Counted from the first letter of the stretch, positions 34,840 through 44,278 are shown. The stretch: DNA of 64,000 bases from Anaerolineae bacterium (GCA_013178295.1 JABLWW010000012.1:121090-185089), one strand, 5' to 3'. Numbers and translations are program-made. Notes: a model not told the origin generated them from the sequence alone.

Positions 34840-35293
34840 GGTTCGTATAACAAATCCCTTGTAAAAAAGCGCCCGTCGGCATCCTGCGTCCCCTCCCAAA
34901 GGGAGGGGGGCTGCGATGGGGCAAGCCCCATCTGCCGCCACTACGCCAAAAGTCATTGATACAAACAACAAAAATCCCCTTTTCTTTTGCCCAGAGTATG
35001 GTATGATAAAATATGCTGAAGTGGCACTTTACAGCGCGGCGGGCGTTGCGGCTTCCCTGGTCTTTTTCCTCAGGAACATTGAGAAAACCTTCCCTTTGTT
35101 AAGAGATGCTTTACACCGTTGAATATCCCCTTACATGGCTGGATACCGCTTGCATCTACGAGCGGCAGGAGTGTTGATCATCAAACGCAAGGAGGTGATG
35201 GTTATCGGTAGGTGGTTGAGCAGGTCTTTCGGTTTTTTGTGTCGTGATGGGTTCTAACCCAAAGTCCCAAATATTTTTATAAGGAGAGAGTAA
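34840..35293. other. 454-bp gene-free region with a repeat copy and leader
   Basis: It holds one dispersed-repeat copy (34888-34940) and, from about 34960, AT-rich DNA with TATGATAAAAT near 35001 that could be a promoter without a clear -35. The last 140 bp before the transporter pseudogene contain GCAAGGAGGTGATGG near 35190 without a following long frame. I see no convincing riboswitch and no gene; short frames here lack a family or ribosome site. Confidence 0.5.
34888..34940. repeat. Dispersed intergenic repeat copy
   Basis: CCCCTCCCAAAGGGAGGGG hairpin followed by GATGGGGCAAGCCCCATC (34915-34932), the reverse orientation of the palindrome core seen at 19641-19658. It marks the downstream edge of the restriction-modification island. 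Confidence 0.8.
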
Positions 35294-36392
35294 ATGAAAT
35301 CGCAAAAGTGGATGGTTGTGTTTGCTATCGTGGTCGTGGCGGCAATGGTCTTCAGCGCCTGCCAGCCCGCCCCCGCCCCCACCCCGGAAAAGGTCGTTGA
35401 GACCGTGGTGGTCGAAAAGCAGGTCGAGGTCGAGAAGGTTGTTGAGAAGACCGTGGTGGTCGAAAAAGAAGCCGTTGATGAGACAGCGGCAGTCAAAGAG
35501 TTCCTCAAGGGCAAGAAGATTTGCGCCGTGTTCCCCGGCCCGGTGAACGACGCTGGCTGGACGACCGCCGCTTATCTGGGCTTGGTCAACCTGCGCGATA
35601 ACTTCGGCATGGAAATCGCCTACCGCGAGCACACGCTGCCCGAAGAGACCGCCGATGTCATGCGCGAGTATGCCGAAGCGGGCTGCAACGTGATCCACGC
35701 CCACGGCTTTGAATATGCCGACCAGATTGATCAGGTATCCGCCGAATACCCCGACATTCAATTCACCCAGACCAGCCGCGGCACCGGCAAGGAGCCGAAT
35801 GTGATCGGGCTGAGCTTTGTCAGCGGTGAGGAAGGCTACTTCGCCGGGCGCATCGCCTGCCACCTGAGCAAGACGGGCAAGATCGGCTACGTGGTCGGAC
35901 AGACCTACCCCAACCTGCAGTGGAACCAGGAGCAGGCAAAGGTGGCGTTTGAGGACATGGTCAAAGCCGGTGTGAAGGACGCCCCCTGCGAGGTCAACTG
36001 GCTGGAAGTGGGCAGCTGGGCTGACCCGGCCAAAGCCAAAGAGCTGACCGCCGCCGCCATCGAAGCCGGTGTTGACGTCTTCATCATGGTTGCCGATGCG
36101 GGCGATGCCGGTATCATCGAAGCCATTGCCGATGCGCGCAAGGCAGGCAAGGAAGTGTTTGCCGTCTCGGGCGTCAAGGACAAGAACTATCTTGGGCCTG
36201 AATTTGTCGTTGGCGGTTACGAAGAGCACGTCTGGAAGCAGATCGAGCTGGCCGTTACCGAATTTGCCAAAGCTCTGGCAAGCCAGTGGGCAAATCCATG
36301 CCGGTGGGCGTGCTGGATGAAGCCATTGTCTTCGCCCCCATGTACGGTCTGCTGACCCCCGAAGCCGAAGCCGACTTTGTCAAGGTCTTCAA

Positions 36393-37656
36393 TTGAAATT
36401 CAGACATGAGTTGGGACAGATGGCTGAACAATGGTAGTGAAAGCAGACAAAGCGTCAGTGATGATCAAGCGCCACTCCTTGAGAGGCAGCGACCATTTCT
36501 GGCACAACAAGACAAATAACCCCGAATAACATCTCTGCTTGCTGCTCTTTTTGGAGGGGAGAGACTGGGAGCAGCCGCCGTGATTGGGACAAGGGATGTG
36601 CGCTTGAGGTGGCTGCCCATATAGACGGTCGCGCAATCTTTCGCCAACCAAGAGCGCCGCCGCATAAACGAGCAGCAGCAAGGCGAGCATCTTTTGCATG
36701 TACGCTTGGCGTTTGTTCATCAGTCTCTTCATCCCTAAGCGGCTCTTCAGGTCGCGGAAAGCCTGTTCAATTTTCATGCGGCAACGGTAGAGGCGCAAAG
36801 CGGTGTGCACGTCCAAATTAGTCATCACCCACAGGGGTTCAACCAAACCTCTCTCCCAGACGCCAATCAGGTTAACACAGACTTTGCCCTTGTACCACAC
36901 CTGACGATGGATAACGGTTTCTCCATGCGCCACGCTCAGAAGGACTTCTTTCCCGTCTGCGTCCCAGAATTTGGGCGGATGAGCGCCGAGATTGAGACGG
37001 ATGACAAAGTTGACCCCTTCTGCGATGAGATCGAGCAGCAATTCCAGATAACTGAACTCGCGGTCTAGTACCAAAGCCCGCCCGCCCAGCAGGTCTTTCA
37101 GCCCAGCAAAGGCGCGCAAATGGTTGAGATTACGCGAATCCAGCCCAGCGGCGATGGTCTTTGAAGAGTAGGTGATCAAACCGCAGGGGATCGCCCGTCC
37201 GCGATAAGGTGTTGCCAACAACATCGCCCAGAAACCCTTGGTCTTGCCGTCTTTCAGTGTTCCCACATATTCTGTCTTCCACGCTTGCGGACGCTCGATC
37301 TCTGTCGGGTCACCGATCACAAATTCAGCCTGTTCTGAAAACAGACGCCATAGCACCGCTCGCGGGTCAACCTGGTGCACAAAACGTTGGATGCGTTTGT
37401 AGTTGGCTGTCATGCTGCCACGCATCTTCGCTGCAATCTCTGTCAAACGCAGTGAGCGGGCTGCCAGAATCGCTTCTCCAATTTCAGCCGCTTGCCGGGC
37501 GGTTCGATGATCATCAAATACTTGCTGCATAAGCCAAGAAGAGGAATATACTTGTACATGGGAGCCTCCTTGCCGATTTGTTATTCACAAAACGAAGTTT
37601 ATCGGTTTTGAGGCTCCTTTCAATATCTCTTGTCCGATCTCATGTCCGAAGTTCAG
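36393..37656. mobile_element. Complete IS4-family insertion sequence, 1264 bp
   Basis: Terminal inverted repeats: left TTGAAATTCAGACATGAG, right end (reverse complement) CTGAACTTCGGACATGAG, 15 of 18 identical and continuing with a similar GGACA. The element is flanked by the direct repeat CTTCAA at 36387-36392 and 37657-37662, a 6-bp target duplication. It carries one transposase gene on the minus strand. An internal inverted pair GGAGCCTC/GAGGCTCC lies just inside the right end, around the transposase leader. Confidence 0.92.
36400..37530 (-). CDS. IS4-family DDE transposase
   Basis: 376 residues. DDE residues are plausible in VGDPTEIERP (first Asp), ALVLDREFSYLELL (second Asp), and the YREK-type signature YRCRMKIEQAFRDLKSRLGMKR (Glu), which is diagnostic for IS4-like transposases. 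The N-terminus (DDHRTARQAAEIGEAILAARSLRLTEIA) is a helical DNA-binding region. The stop lies within the left inverted repeat. The frame is intact, so the element may still be active. Confidence 0.9.
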   Translation of the reverse strand: MQQVFDDHRTARQAAEIGEAILAARSLRLTEIAAKMRGSMTANYKRIQRFVHQVDPRAVLWRLFSEQAEFVIGDPTEIERPQAWKTEYVGTLKDGKTKGFWAMLLATPYRGRAIPCGLITYSSKTIAAGLDSRNLNHLRAFAGLKDLLGGRALVLDREFSYLELLLDLIAEGVNFVIRLNLGAHPPKFWDADGKEVLLSVAHGETVIHRQVWYKGKVCVNLIGVWERGLVEPLWVMTNLDVHTALRLYRCRMKIEQAFRDLKSRLGMKRLMNKRQAYMQKMLALLLLVYAAALLVGERLRDRLYGQPPQAHIPCPNHGGCSQSLPSKKSSKQRCYSGLFVLLCQKWSLPLKEWRLIITDALSAFTTIVQPSVPTHV

Positions 37657-37810
37657 CTTCAACTGCTACAAGGAAAAAGGCACCGAGTGTGAACTGATGG
37701 GCGACGTGCAGTTCCGCACCGACCTGTAAATCGTTTGTTCAACCCGCAAACTTCCGAGAGCCTTGTGCTCTCGGAAGTTTGACGCTATCCGCACAATGAC
37801 AGGTGTATGA

Positions 37811-39379
37811 ATGGAAGAACCCGAGATCATTCTGCGTCTTGAAGGGATGTGCAAGACCTTTCCGGGCGTGGTGGCAAACGACGGCATCAATCTGGAAATC
37901 CGCCGCGGCGAAATTCACGCCCTGCTGGGTGAAAACGGCGCCGGAAAAACCACGCTGACCAACTGCGTCTATGGCGTTTACCGCCCCACCTGTGGAAAGA
38001 TTTTTTGGAAAGGCAAAGAGGTAACCATCAACTCGGCGCACGATGCCATTGCGCTGGGAATTGGCATGGTGCACCAGCATTTTATGCTTGTGCCGCCGAT
38101 GACGGTTGCCGAAAACGTGATATTGGGGATGCCGATGGAGCGCGAGCCGTTCCTCGACCTGGTAAAGGTGGAGGAGCAAATCCGCGAACAGGGCAAACGC
38201 TATCATCTGGAGGTTGACCCCAAAGCGCAAATCTGGCAGCTGCCGGTGGGGGTGCAGCAGCGTGTCGAAATTCTCAAAGCCCTCTACCGCAAAGCCGAAC
38301 TGCTCATCCTGGATGAGCCGACGGCAGTGCTGACGCCGGGCGAGGTGGAAGATTTGTTTGTCATCCTCAAGGCGCTGGTGAAGGACGGGCTTTCGATTAT
38401 CTTTATCACCCATAAACTGGAAGAGGTGATGGCCGTCTGCGACCGGGTTACCGTGCTGCGCGACGGGCGCAAGGTGGCAACGGTCAACAAAGCCGATACC
38501 AACGTGCGCGAACTGGCAAAGATGATGGTGGGGCGCGAGGTGTTCTTGAAAGTGGATAAACCCCCTGTGCAGCCTGGCGATGCCCTGCTGCAGGTAGAAA
38601 ACCTCACCGTCTATGACGACCGCGACCTGCAAGCGGTGAAAAACGTCAGTTTTGCAGTGCACGCTGGCGAGATTTTGGGCATCGCCGGGGTGGACGGCAA
38701 CGGGCAGACCGAACTGGCAGCAGCGATTGTGGGCATGCGCAAGGTGCTGGCAGGCAAGGTGCTGCTGTGCGGTGAAGACGTGACCAACCTGCCGCCAATT
38801 GAGCTGATCAAACGCAAGATGGCGTATATCTCGCCCGATCGTCATCACGAAGGCTTGGTGCTTGATTTTTCAATTATCGAGAATCTGGTAGGAAAATCCT
38901 ATTTTCAGCCGCCCATCTCCAAAGGCGGCGTGTTCCAAAAGAAAGCCGTGCAGCAGTTTGTCGAGAGCGCCATCCGCGAGTACGACGTGCGCACCCCCTC
39001 GGCGGCGCTGGCGGCAAAGCTGCTTTCGGGCGGCAACCAGCAAAAGGTGATCTTAGCCCGCGAACTGAGCGCCGAGCCGCGGGTGCTGATCGCCGTCCAG
39101 CCAACGCGCGGGCTGGACGTGGGCGCAACCGAATATGTCCACAACCGCATGGTCGAAGCGCGCGGCAAACATGCGGCTATTCTCTTGATTTCTACCGAAC
39201 TGGAAGAGATTCTTTCGCTGTCGGATCGGATTGCAGTAATGTATGAAGGCGAAATTATGGGTATTGTGCCCGCCAAAGACGCCGACATTCACCAGATCGG
39301 CGAGATGATGGCGGGAGTTCTGCGCCTGAACGGCGGAGAAGCAAAACACACAGCAAAGGAGGCGCAGACAGTTTCATGA
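37811..39379 (+). CDS. Nucleoside ABC transporter ATPase with two ATP-binding domains
   Basis: 522 residues with duplicated nucleotide-binding domains, as in RbsA/NupA (YufO). Domain 1: Walker A GENGAGKTTL, signature-like LPVGVQQRVEILKALYR, Walker B LLILDEPTAVLTP, H-loop IIFITHKLEEV. Domain 2: a degenerate Walker A GVDGNGQTEL, signature LSGGNQQKVILAREL, and a B-region reading VLIAVQPTRGLDVGA in which the usual catalytic Asp-Glu is replaced, typical of the weak second site in this family. It belongs with the BMP-type receptor (now a pseudogene) and the two permeases. Confidence 0.9.
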   Translation: MEEPEIILRLEGMCKTFPGVVANDGINLEIRRGEIHALLGENGAGKTTLTNCVYGVYRPTCGKIFWKGKEVTINSAHDAIALGIGMVHQHFMLVPPMTVAENVILGMPMEREPFLDLVKVEEQIREQGKRYHLEVDPKAQIWQLPVGVQQRVEILKALYRKAELLILDEPTAVLTPGEVEDLFVILKALVKDGLSIIFITHKLEEVMAVCDRVTVLRDGRKVATVNKADTNVRELAKMMVGREVFLKVDKPPVQPGDALLQVENLTVYDDRDLQAVKNVSFAVHAGEILGIAGVDGNGQTELAAAIVGMRKVLAGKVLLCGEDVTNLPPIELIKRKMAYISPDRHHEGLVLDFSIIENLVGKSYFQPPISKGGVFQKKAVQQFVESAIREYDVRTPSAALAAKLLSGGNQQKVILARELSAEPRVLIAVQPTRGLDVGATEYVHNRMVEARGKHAAILLISTELEEILSLSDRIAVMYEGEIMGIVPAKDADIHQIGEMMAGVLRLNGGEAKHTAKEAQTVS

Positions 39380-40662
39380 ACGGTACAAAAAAAGTCCGCG
39401 CCCTATGGCGCGATTATCTGGAAAAATCGTTCAACATCACCATCCCCATTGTGGCGGTGCTGCTGGCATTTGCCGTCAGCGGGGTCATCATCCTGGTATG
39501 GGGCAGCAACCCGTTTGAGGCATACGCGGCGCTGATCAGCGGAGCGTTTGGCGGGCCAAACGCCATCGCCACCACGCTCATCCGCGGCACGCCGCTGCTG
39601 TTTACCGGGCTGGCAGTGGCGTACGGCTACCGCGGCGGGTTTTTCAACATCGGCGCCGAAGGGCAGTTGTATATGGGCGCCTACGCCGCCACGTGGGTGG
39701 GGGTAACGCTCAGCGGGCTGCCAGGCTGGCTGCTCATCCCGCTGGCGATTTTGGCTTCCATCCTTGTGGGAATGCTGTATGTGCTGCTGCCCGGCTATAT
39801 GAAGGCGCGGCGCGGTACCAACGAGGTGCTCACCACGCTGCTGATGAACTACATTGCCATTCAGTTTGCCGAATGGGCAATGCGCGTCAACCACTACATG
39901 CCCGGCGTCACCAAGTTCGATGACGGCTCTCCGGCAGTATGGACGTGGGTCAACTGGATCGGCATCAAAGACCCCACCCAGCCGTTTCCCAAATCGCCGT
40001 TCACCGTCGAGGCAGCCTATCTGCCCTCGCTGAAAAGCGTGATGCAGAGCGGCTTTTTGGGCGAGCTGTTTGGGCAGGCTGAGTGGTATCAGGCAATTTT
40101 CAACCACCCCGCCTTTGGGCGCATCACGCTGGCGCCGGTCATCGGGATCGTCGTGGCAATTTTGATCTTCTTCATCATGTTCCGCACCACCACCGGCTAC
40201 AAGTCGCGCGCTGTGGGTCTCAACGCCCAAGCCGCGCGCAGTATGGGAATCAACGTACCGCGCACCATCCTGACGACGGCGCTCATCAGCGGGGCGCTCG
40301 CCGGGCTGGCAGGCGGGATGGAAGTGCTCGGCAATCAGCACCGCATCATCCCCAACTTTCTGGTCAACGCCGGTTTTGACGGCATCCCGGTAGCGCTCAT
40401 CGGTCAGCTGCATCCTTACGGGGTGCTGCTCAGTTCGTTCTTCTTTGGGGCACTGCGGGCTGGCGCCAACAAGATGCAGATTGTCAGCCACGTTCCAGTG
40501 GCGGTGGTGTATGTCATTCAGTCGCTGGCGATCCTGTTTGCCATCGCTGGCGGCACGCTGGATATTGAATCGACCTTAAAGAAGCGCAGAATGATGCGCG
40601 AGCGCGAAGCGGCGCCTTCTGCGCCGCCGCAGGGTTCGGGCGAGGTGTCGCATGCTGGATAA
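39376..40662 (+). CDS. Nucleoside ABC transporter permease 1 (BPD_transp_2 type)
   Basis: 428 residues, about ten membrane segments. Typical features are GAFGGPNAIATTLIRGTPLLFTGLAVAYGYRGGFFNIGAEGQLYMGAYAA and the coupling loop TTGYKSRAVGLNAQAARSMGIN. It resembles YufP/NupB. A 4-bp overlap with the ATPase gene and an 11-bp overlap with the next permease show tight coupling. A charged ~35-residue cytoplasmic tail (KKRRMMREREAAP) ends the protein. Confidence 0.9.
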   Translation: MNGTKKVRALWRDYLEKSFNITIPIVAVLLAFAVSGVIILVWGSNPFEAYAALISGAFGGPNAIATTLIRGTPLLFTGLAVAYGYRGGFFNIGAEGQLYMGAYAATWVGVTLSGLPGWLLIPLAILASILVGMLYVLLPGYMKARRGTNEVLTTLLMNYIAIQFAEWAMRVNHYMPGVTKFDDGSPAVWTWVNWIGIKDPTQPFPKSPFTVEAAYLPSLKSVMQSGFLGELFGQAEWYQAIFNHPAFGRITLAPVIGIVVAILIFFIMFRTTTGYKSRAVGLNAQAARSMGINVPRTILTTALISGALAGLAGGMEVLGNQHRIIPNFLVNAGFDGIPVALIGQLHPYGVLLSSFFFGALRAGANKMQIVSHVPVAVVYVIQSLAILFAIAGGTLDIESTLKKRRMMREREAAPSAPPQGSGEVSHAG

Positions 40663-41608
40663 ATTTGTGCAGATCTTTATCACCGTAGATTTTTACGTTG
40701 CCATCCTGCGCATGGCAACCCCGCTGCTGCTGGCAGCCATCGGCGGTCTGGTCGCCGAAAAAGCGGGCATCGTTACCTTCAGCATGGAATCAATGATGCT
40801 GATGGGCACCATCGCCGCCATTGTCGGCAGCGGTCTTTCGGGTAATGTGTGGGTGGGGGTGCTGCTGGCGCTGTTGGGCGGGATGCTGATCGCGCTGGTG
40901 TATGCCTTTATGGCGGTTACCGTTGGCGCGCACCAGATTGTAACCAGCGTGGCGCTCAATTTGGGGATGCTCGGGCTTTCCAGCATCCTGTATGCGCTGG
41001 CGTTTACGCGCGGCGATGAGATCATCCAGCAGGTGATCAAGGTGCCGGGGCTGGAAGTGGTCAAAATCCCGCTGCTGGGCGATATCCCCATCATCGGCGC
41101 CATCTTCTTCAACCACTACCCGCTGGTGTATGTCGCCTATGTGAGTGTGCCGCTGGTGTGGTATGTGCTCTACCGCACGTCGTGGGGGCTGAAAATCCGT
41201 GCCGTGGGCGAGCATCCGCACGCCGCCGACACGGTGGGCATCAATGTCCATCTGGTACGCTACCTCTCACTGCTGGTCACCGGGGCGCTTTCCGGGCTGG
41301 CGGGAGCGTTCCTCTCGGTGGGGCTGCTCAACTCATTTATGGAGAACATGACCGGCGGGCGCGGTTTTATTGCTTACACCTCGATCGTCTTTGGCAAATG
41401 GGAGCCGGGCGGGGTGCTGCTGGGGACACTGCTGTTTGGCGCCGCCGATGCCCTGCAGCTGCGCATCCAGCCCATGGGTCTCAACATCCCGCCGCAGTTT
41501 ATGACCGCCTTCCCCTACGTGGTAACCCTGCTCATCCTGATTCTGGTGGTGGGCAAAGCCAGCTGGCCAGCCTCATCCGGGCAGGCGTTCCGCCGCGAAG
41601 GGAAATAA
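40652..41608 (+). CDS. Nucleoside ABC transporter permease 2 (BPD_transp_2 type)
   Basis: 318 residues, about nine membrane segments. PLLLAAIGGLVAEKAGIVTFSMESMMLMG and the coupling loop GLKIRAVGEHPHAADTVGIN are the family landmarks; it resembles YufQ/NupC. It is the last gene of the importer and is closed by an intrinsic terminator. Function as a purine or deoxynucleoside importer is inferred from the BMP receptor type. Confidence 0.9.
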   Translation: MLDKFVQIFITVDFYVAILRMATPLLLAAIGGLVAEKAGIVTFSMESMMLMGTIAAIVGSGLSGNVWVGVLLALLGGMLIALVYAFMAVTVGAHQIVTSVALNLGMLGLSSILYALAFTRGDEIIQQVIKVPGLEVVKIPLLGDIPIIGAIFFNHYPLVYVAYVSVPLVWYVLYRTSWGLKIRAVGEHPHAADTVGINVHLVRYLSLLVTGALSGLAGAFLSVGLLNSFMENMTGGRGFIAYTSIVFGKWEPGGVLLGTLLFGAADALQLRIQPMGLNIPPQFMTAFPYVVTLLILILVVGKASWPASSGQAFRREGK

Positions 41609-41619
41609 CATCCCAATCA

Positions 41620-41656
41620 AACCCTGAAGGTTTTTCTACGACCTTCAGGGTTTTTT
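41620..41656 (+). terminator. Intrinsic terminator of the nucleoside-transporter operon
   Basis: AACCCTGAAGGT (41620-41631) pairs perfectly with ACCTTCAGGGTT (41641-41652), with a 9-nt loop and a run of six T's (41651-41656). A textbook Rho-independent terminator. Confidence 0.92.
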
Positions 41657-41679
41657 GTCATCACAACGGAGAGTGTCAC

Positions 41680-43119
41680 ATGCCGCTGTTTTCCCCATCC
41701 CGCTTCCAAGCGCCGTTTCTGCCGCTGGGCAAGGTCTCGGCTGGCGAGCGGCTGAGCGCCTGGGTGGAGCGCCTTATCAAGGGCTGGCTGTTTGGCTGCC
41801 GTATGTGCGGCAACTGTATTTTGCAGGAGACGGCACTCATCTGCCCAATGACCTGCGCCAAAGGGTTGCGCAACGGACCATGCGGCGAAACGGGCGAGGG
41901 CTGCGTGGTGGATGCGGCGCGCCCGTGCACATGGCGGCTGATTTATGAGCGCAGCGAACGCTGGGGCTGGCTGGATCGTCTGCTGGAGGTGAACGCCCCC
42001 ATCGAAGGCAACCGCGCTGGGCGCGAAACATGGCTCGACCTGCTGCGCCGCTGGCGTGAAGGCGGCGGCAAGCCCAACCCGCTTGACCTGATCTTCCAGC
42101 GCGCCCGCTTTAAGGAGGAATATGCCCGTCTGCTTTACCGCATCCGTCAGCCGGAGTGGTGGCAGGGCGATGCCCACTACCACCCCGCAGGGTACGAGCA
42201 GCCCGTCTCGGCGCTCGAACAGGCGCTGCGCCGCGGTGCATTTGTCATCACCGCCGACCTGGAAGTGCCCGAAGAAGCCGCCCCGCAGCGCATCCAAACC
42301 CTGGCGCAGAGGGTGGGCGGGCATGTCGTCAGCGCCAACTTTGCCGATAACGCCTACGCCATGAGCCGCATGAGCAGTCTGGCGTGCTGTTTGCAGCTGC
42401 AACAGGCGGGGGTAGAAGCCGTGCTGCAACTGCAATGCCGCGACCGCACGCGCGCCGCGCTCGTCTCCGATGCGCTCGGCGCTGCCACGCTGGGCATCCG
42501 CAACATCCTCTGTCTGGGCGGCGACTTTCACAACAAAGCCCCCGCCCCGCAGGCACTGCCACACCAGTTCGATATCGACTCGGTGCAGCTGCTGTGGATT
42601 CTGCGGCGGCTGCGCGACGAGGGCAAATACCCCGACGGCAGACAAATCGAGCAGCGCCCCAGCTACTTTCTGGGGGCATCGGCGGCGCCCCTTGCCGCCC
42701 CCCCACGTTTTGACGCCGTCCGTCTGGAAAAGAAGATCAACGCCGGGGCACAGTTTATCCAGACACAGATGATCTTTGACGCGGCGCGCTTTGGCGAGTG
42801 GCTGGAGGCGCTGGATGGACGCGGACTGCTGGAAAAAGTCTTTATCCTGGCTGGCGTACTGCCGCTGCGCTCAGCAGAGGAGGCACGCATGTTCTCTGCC
42901 GAGCCGGGCATCCTTCTCCCCGCTGCTGTGCTGCGCCGCATGGAAGCGGCAGAAGAAAAAGACCGCCGCACATCTGCCGGAGACCACCAGCAGCAGGAGG
43001 GGCGCGCCATTGCCCTCGAACTGGCACACGCCCTCAAAGCCATGCGCGGCGTGCGCGGCATCCATTGGATGATCGGCGGGCAGGAACACAGCCTGTCTGC
43101 CTTGCTGGAAAACCTGTGA
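41680..43119 (+). CDS. Fused MetV-MetF methylenetetrahydrofolate reductase
   Basis: 479 residues. The N-terminal part (about 38-130) is the Cys-rich MetV / MTHFR C-terminal-type domain: FGCRMCGNCILQETALICPMTC, then NGPCGETGEGCVVDAARPCTW, a zinc-site pattern. The rest is a MetF barrel: FVITADLEVPEE with the catalytic Glu, LQCRDRTRAALVSDALGAATLGIRNILCLGGD, and GAQFIQTQMIFDAARFGEWL. In acetogens and relatives MetV and MetF are separate subunits; here they are one chain in the order MetV-MetF. The enzyme makes 5-methyl-THF for methionine synthesis or the methyl branch of the Wood-Ljungdahl pathway. It is preceded by a terminator, so it has its own promoter. Confidence 0.85.
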   Translation: MPLFSPSRFQAPFLPLGKVSAGERLSAWVERLIKGWLFGCRMCGNCILQETALICPMTCAKGLRNGPCGETGEGCVVDAARPCTWRLIYERSERWGWLDRLLEVNAPIEGNRAGRETWLDLLRRWREGGGKPNPLDLIFQRARFKEEYARLLYRIRQPEWWQGDAHYHPAGYEQPVSALEQALRRGAFVITADLEVPEEAAPQRIQTLAQRVGGHVVSANFADNAYAMSRMSSLACCLQLQQAGVEAVLQLQCRDRTRAALVSDALGAATLGIRNILCLGGDFHNKAPAPQALPHQFDIDSVQLLWILRRLRDEGKYPDGRQIEQRPSYFLGASAAPLAAPPRFDAVRLEKKINAGAQFIQTQMIFDAARFGEWLEALDGRGLLEKVFILAGVLPLRSAEEARMFSAEPGILLPAAVLRRMEAAEEKDRRTSAGDHQQQEGRAIALELAHALKAMRGVRGIHWMIGGQEHSLSALLENL

Positions 43120-43152
43120 CCCTTTCATTAGCGTTAAAAAAGGAGGTAGATG

Positions 43153-44178
43153 ATGAAATACAACCGCATTGGTAACTGCACGATGAAAATCAGCGAATTC
43201 TCGTATGGGGCGTATCTCAGCCTGGCAAACTATGGCGATGAGGACAACGCCCGCGCTCTGGTACGCACCGCCTACGAGGCAGGCATCAACTGCTTCGACA
43301 ACGCTGATGAATACGGCGGCGTGGGCAACGCCGAGCGGCTGATGGGCAAAATCCTCAAGGACTATAAACGCTCGGATTTGGTGCTCACCAGCAAGTGCTT
43401 CTGGGATACCGGCCCCGGACCCAACGACGGCGGTCTGTCGCGCAAGCACATCTTTGAGCAGGTGCATCAATCGCTGCGCAACATGCAGGTGGATTACATT
43501 GACATCTACTACGCCCACCGTTACGAGGCGGCGGTCATCGGACAAACCGACCCCAACCTCGAGGAGGCGGTGCGCGCCTTCAGCGACCTGATCCATCAGG
43601 GCAAGATCCTCTACTGGGGCACCAGCTGCTGGAAAGCGGCGCAGATTGCCCATGCGCACGCCATCTGCGAAAAATGGGGACTGTATAAACCCATTATCGA
43701 GCAGCCGCAGTACAACATGCTGCACCGCTTTGACGTGGAAGCCGACCTGCGCTTGATGGCGCGGCGGCTGGGATTTGGCATCACCACCTGGAGTCCGCTG
43801 TGCAACGGCATCCTCACCGGCAAATACAACGACGGCATTCCCAAAGACTCACGTCTGGGAGACCCGCGCGTGGCATGGCTCAAATATGACGCCGACCTGA
43901 CGCCGCAGAACATCGAAAAGGTGCGCCGTCTGAGCGCAATCGCCCGCGAGTTGGGGGGCAGCATGGCACAACTGGCAATCGCCTGGGCGCTGCGCCTGCC
44001 CGAGGTGACCAGCGTGATTCTGGGGGCGACCAAAGTCTCACAGCTGCAGGAAAACCTCAAAGCCGTCGAACTGCGCGACAAGCTCACCCCCGACGTGCTG
44101 GCACGCATTGAGGAGATATTGGGCAACAACCCCTGCCCCGAGGAAGAAGCGCCGGTCAAACCCAGTTTTGATTTCTAG
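43153..44178 (+). CDS. Aldo/keto reductase, Kv-beta/YghZ type
   Basis: 341 residues. The catalytic tetrad is visible: Asp and Tyr in CFDNADEYGG, Lys in LVLTSKCFW, and His in DIYYAHRYE. The C-terminal NADP(H)-binding block VTSVILGATKVSQLQENLKAVEL is intact. The sequence resembles potassium-channel beta-subunit-like and YghZ reductases acting on carbonyl compounds such as glyceraldehyde-3-phosphate or methylglyoxal; substrate unproven. Two ATGs are adjacent; 43153 has the better 6-bp spacing from AGGAGG. It follows the MetV-MetF gene by 33 bp and may share its transcript. Confidence 0.87.
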   Translation: MKYNRIGNCTMKISEFSYGAYLSLANYGDEDNARALVRTAYEAGINCFDNADEYGGVGNAERLMGKILKDYKRSDLVLTSKCFWDTGPGPNDGGLSRKHIFEQVHQSLRNMQVDYIDIYYAHRYEAAVIGQTDPNLEEAVRAFSDLIHQGKILYWGTSCWKAAQIAHAHAICEKWGLYKPIIEQPQYNMLHRFDVEADLRLMARRLGFGITTWSPLCNGILTGKYNDGIPKDSRLGDPRVAWLKYDADLTPQNIEKVRRLSAIARELGGSMAQLAIAWALRLPEVTSVILGATKVSQLQENLKAVELRDKLTPDVLARIEEILGNNPCPEEEAPVKPSFDF

Positions 44179-44278
44179 CACCCAATGGGACAAGCCCCAT
44201 CCTACGGCCGTTCCCCCTCCCCTGCAAGGGGAGGGACGGGGTGGGGTCTGTCACCGCGGGCAAGCCCCATCCTACCGG
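44178..44278. repeat. Long dispersed intergenic repeat, copy in forward orientation
   Basis: It contains GGGACAAGCCCCATCCTACG, a CCCCCTCCCCTGCAAGGGGAG hairpin-forming run, GGGTCTGTCACCGCGGG and CAAGCCCCATCCTACC. Its reverse complement reappears almost unchanged at about 56928-57020. Length and conservation suggest a recently copied non-coding element. Confidence 0.85.

Larger units (their letters stand above)
35294..37728 (+). pseudogene. BMP-family nucleoside-binding lipoprotein, broken by frameshift and IS
   Basis: The reading frame starts well: AAGGAGAG before the ATG, signal peptide MVVFAIVVVAAMVFSAC, then a BMP (basic membrane protein) domain with ICAVFPGPVNDAGWTTAAYLGL, NVIHAHGFEYADQI and GYFAGRIACHLSKTGKIGYV. 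Near 36284 the frame shifts (one base lost or two gained) and the true continuation (SMPVGVLDEAIVFAPMYGLLTPEAEADFVKVFN) is in another frame. At 36393 an IS element interrupts it; the last 22 codons (CYKEKGTECELMGDVQFRTDL, stop 37726-37728) follow at 37663. Removing the IS and one target copy restores the Phe-Asn-Cys junction exactly. The downstream ATPase and permeases are intact. Confidence 0.88.

Noticed and set aside
34916..35122. 68-codon frame before the nucleoside-binding pseudogene
   Set aside because: It starts inside the dispersed repeat, has no ribosome site and no recognisable domain.
35130..35293. Riboswitch in the leader of the nucleoside importer (purine type)
   Set aside because: I looked for the three-way junction and conserved loop sequences of purine riboswitches and did not find them.
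41609..41679. Folate-type riboswitch before the MetV-MetF gene
   Set aside because: The only structure is the perfect intrinsic terminator of the upstream operon, with just a short leader after it.
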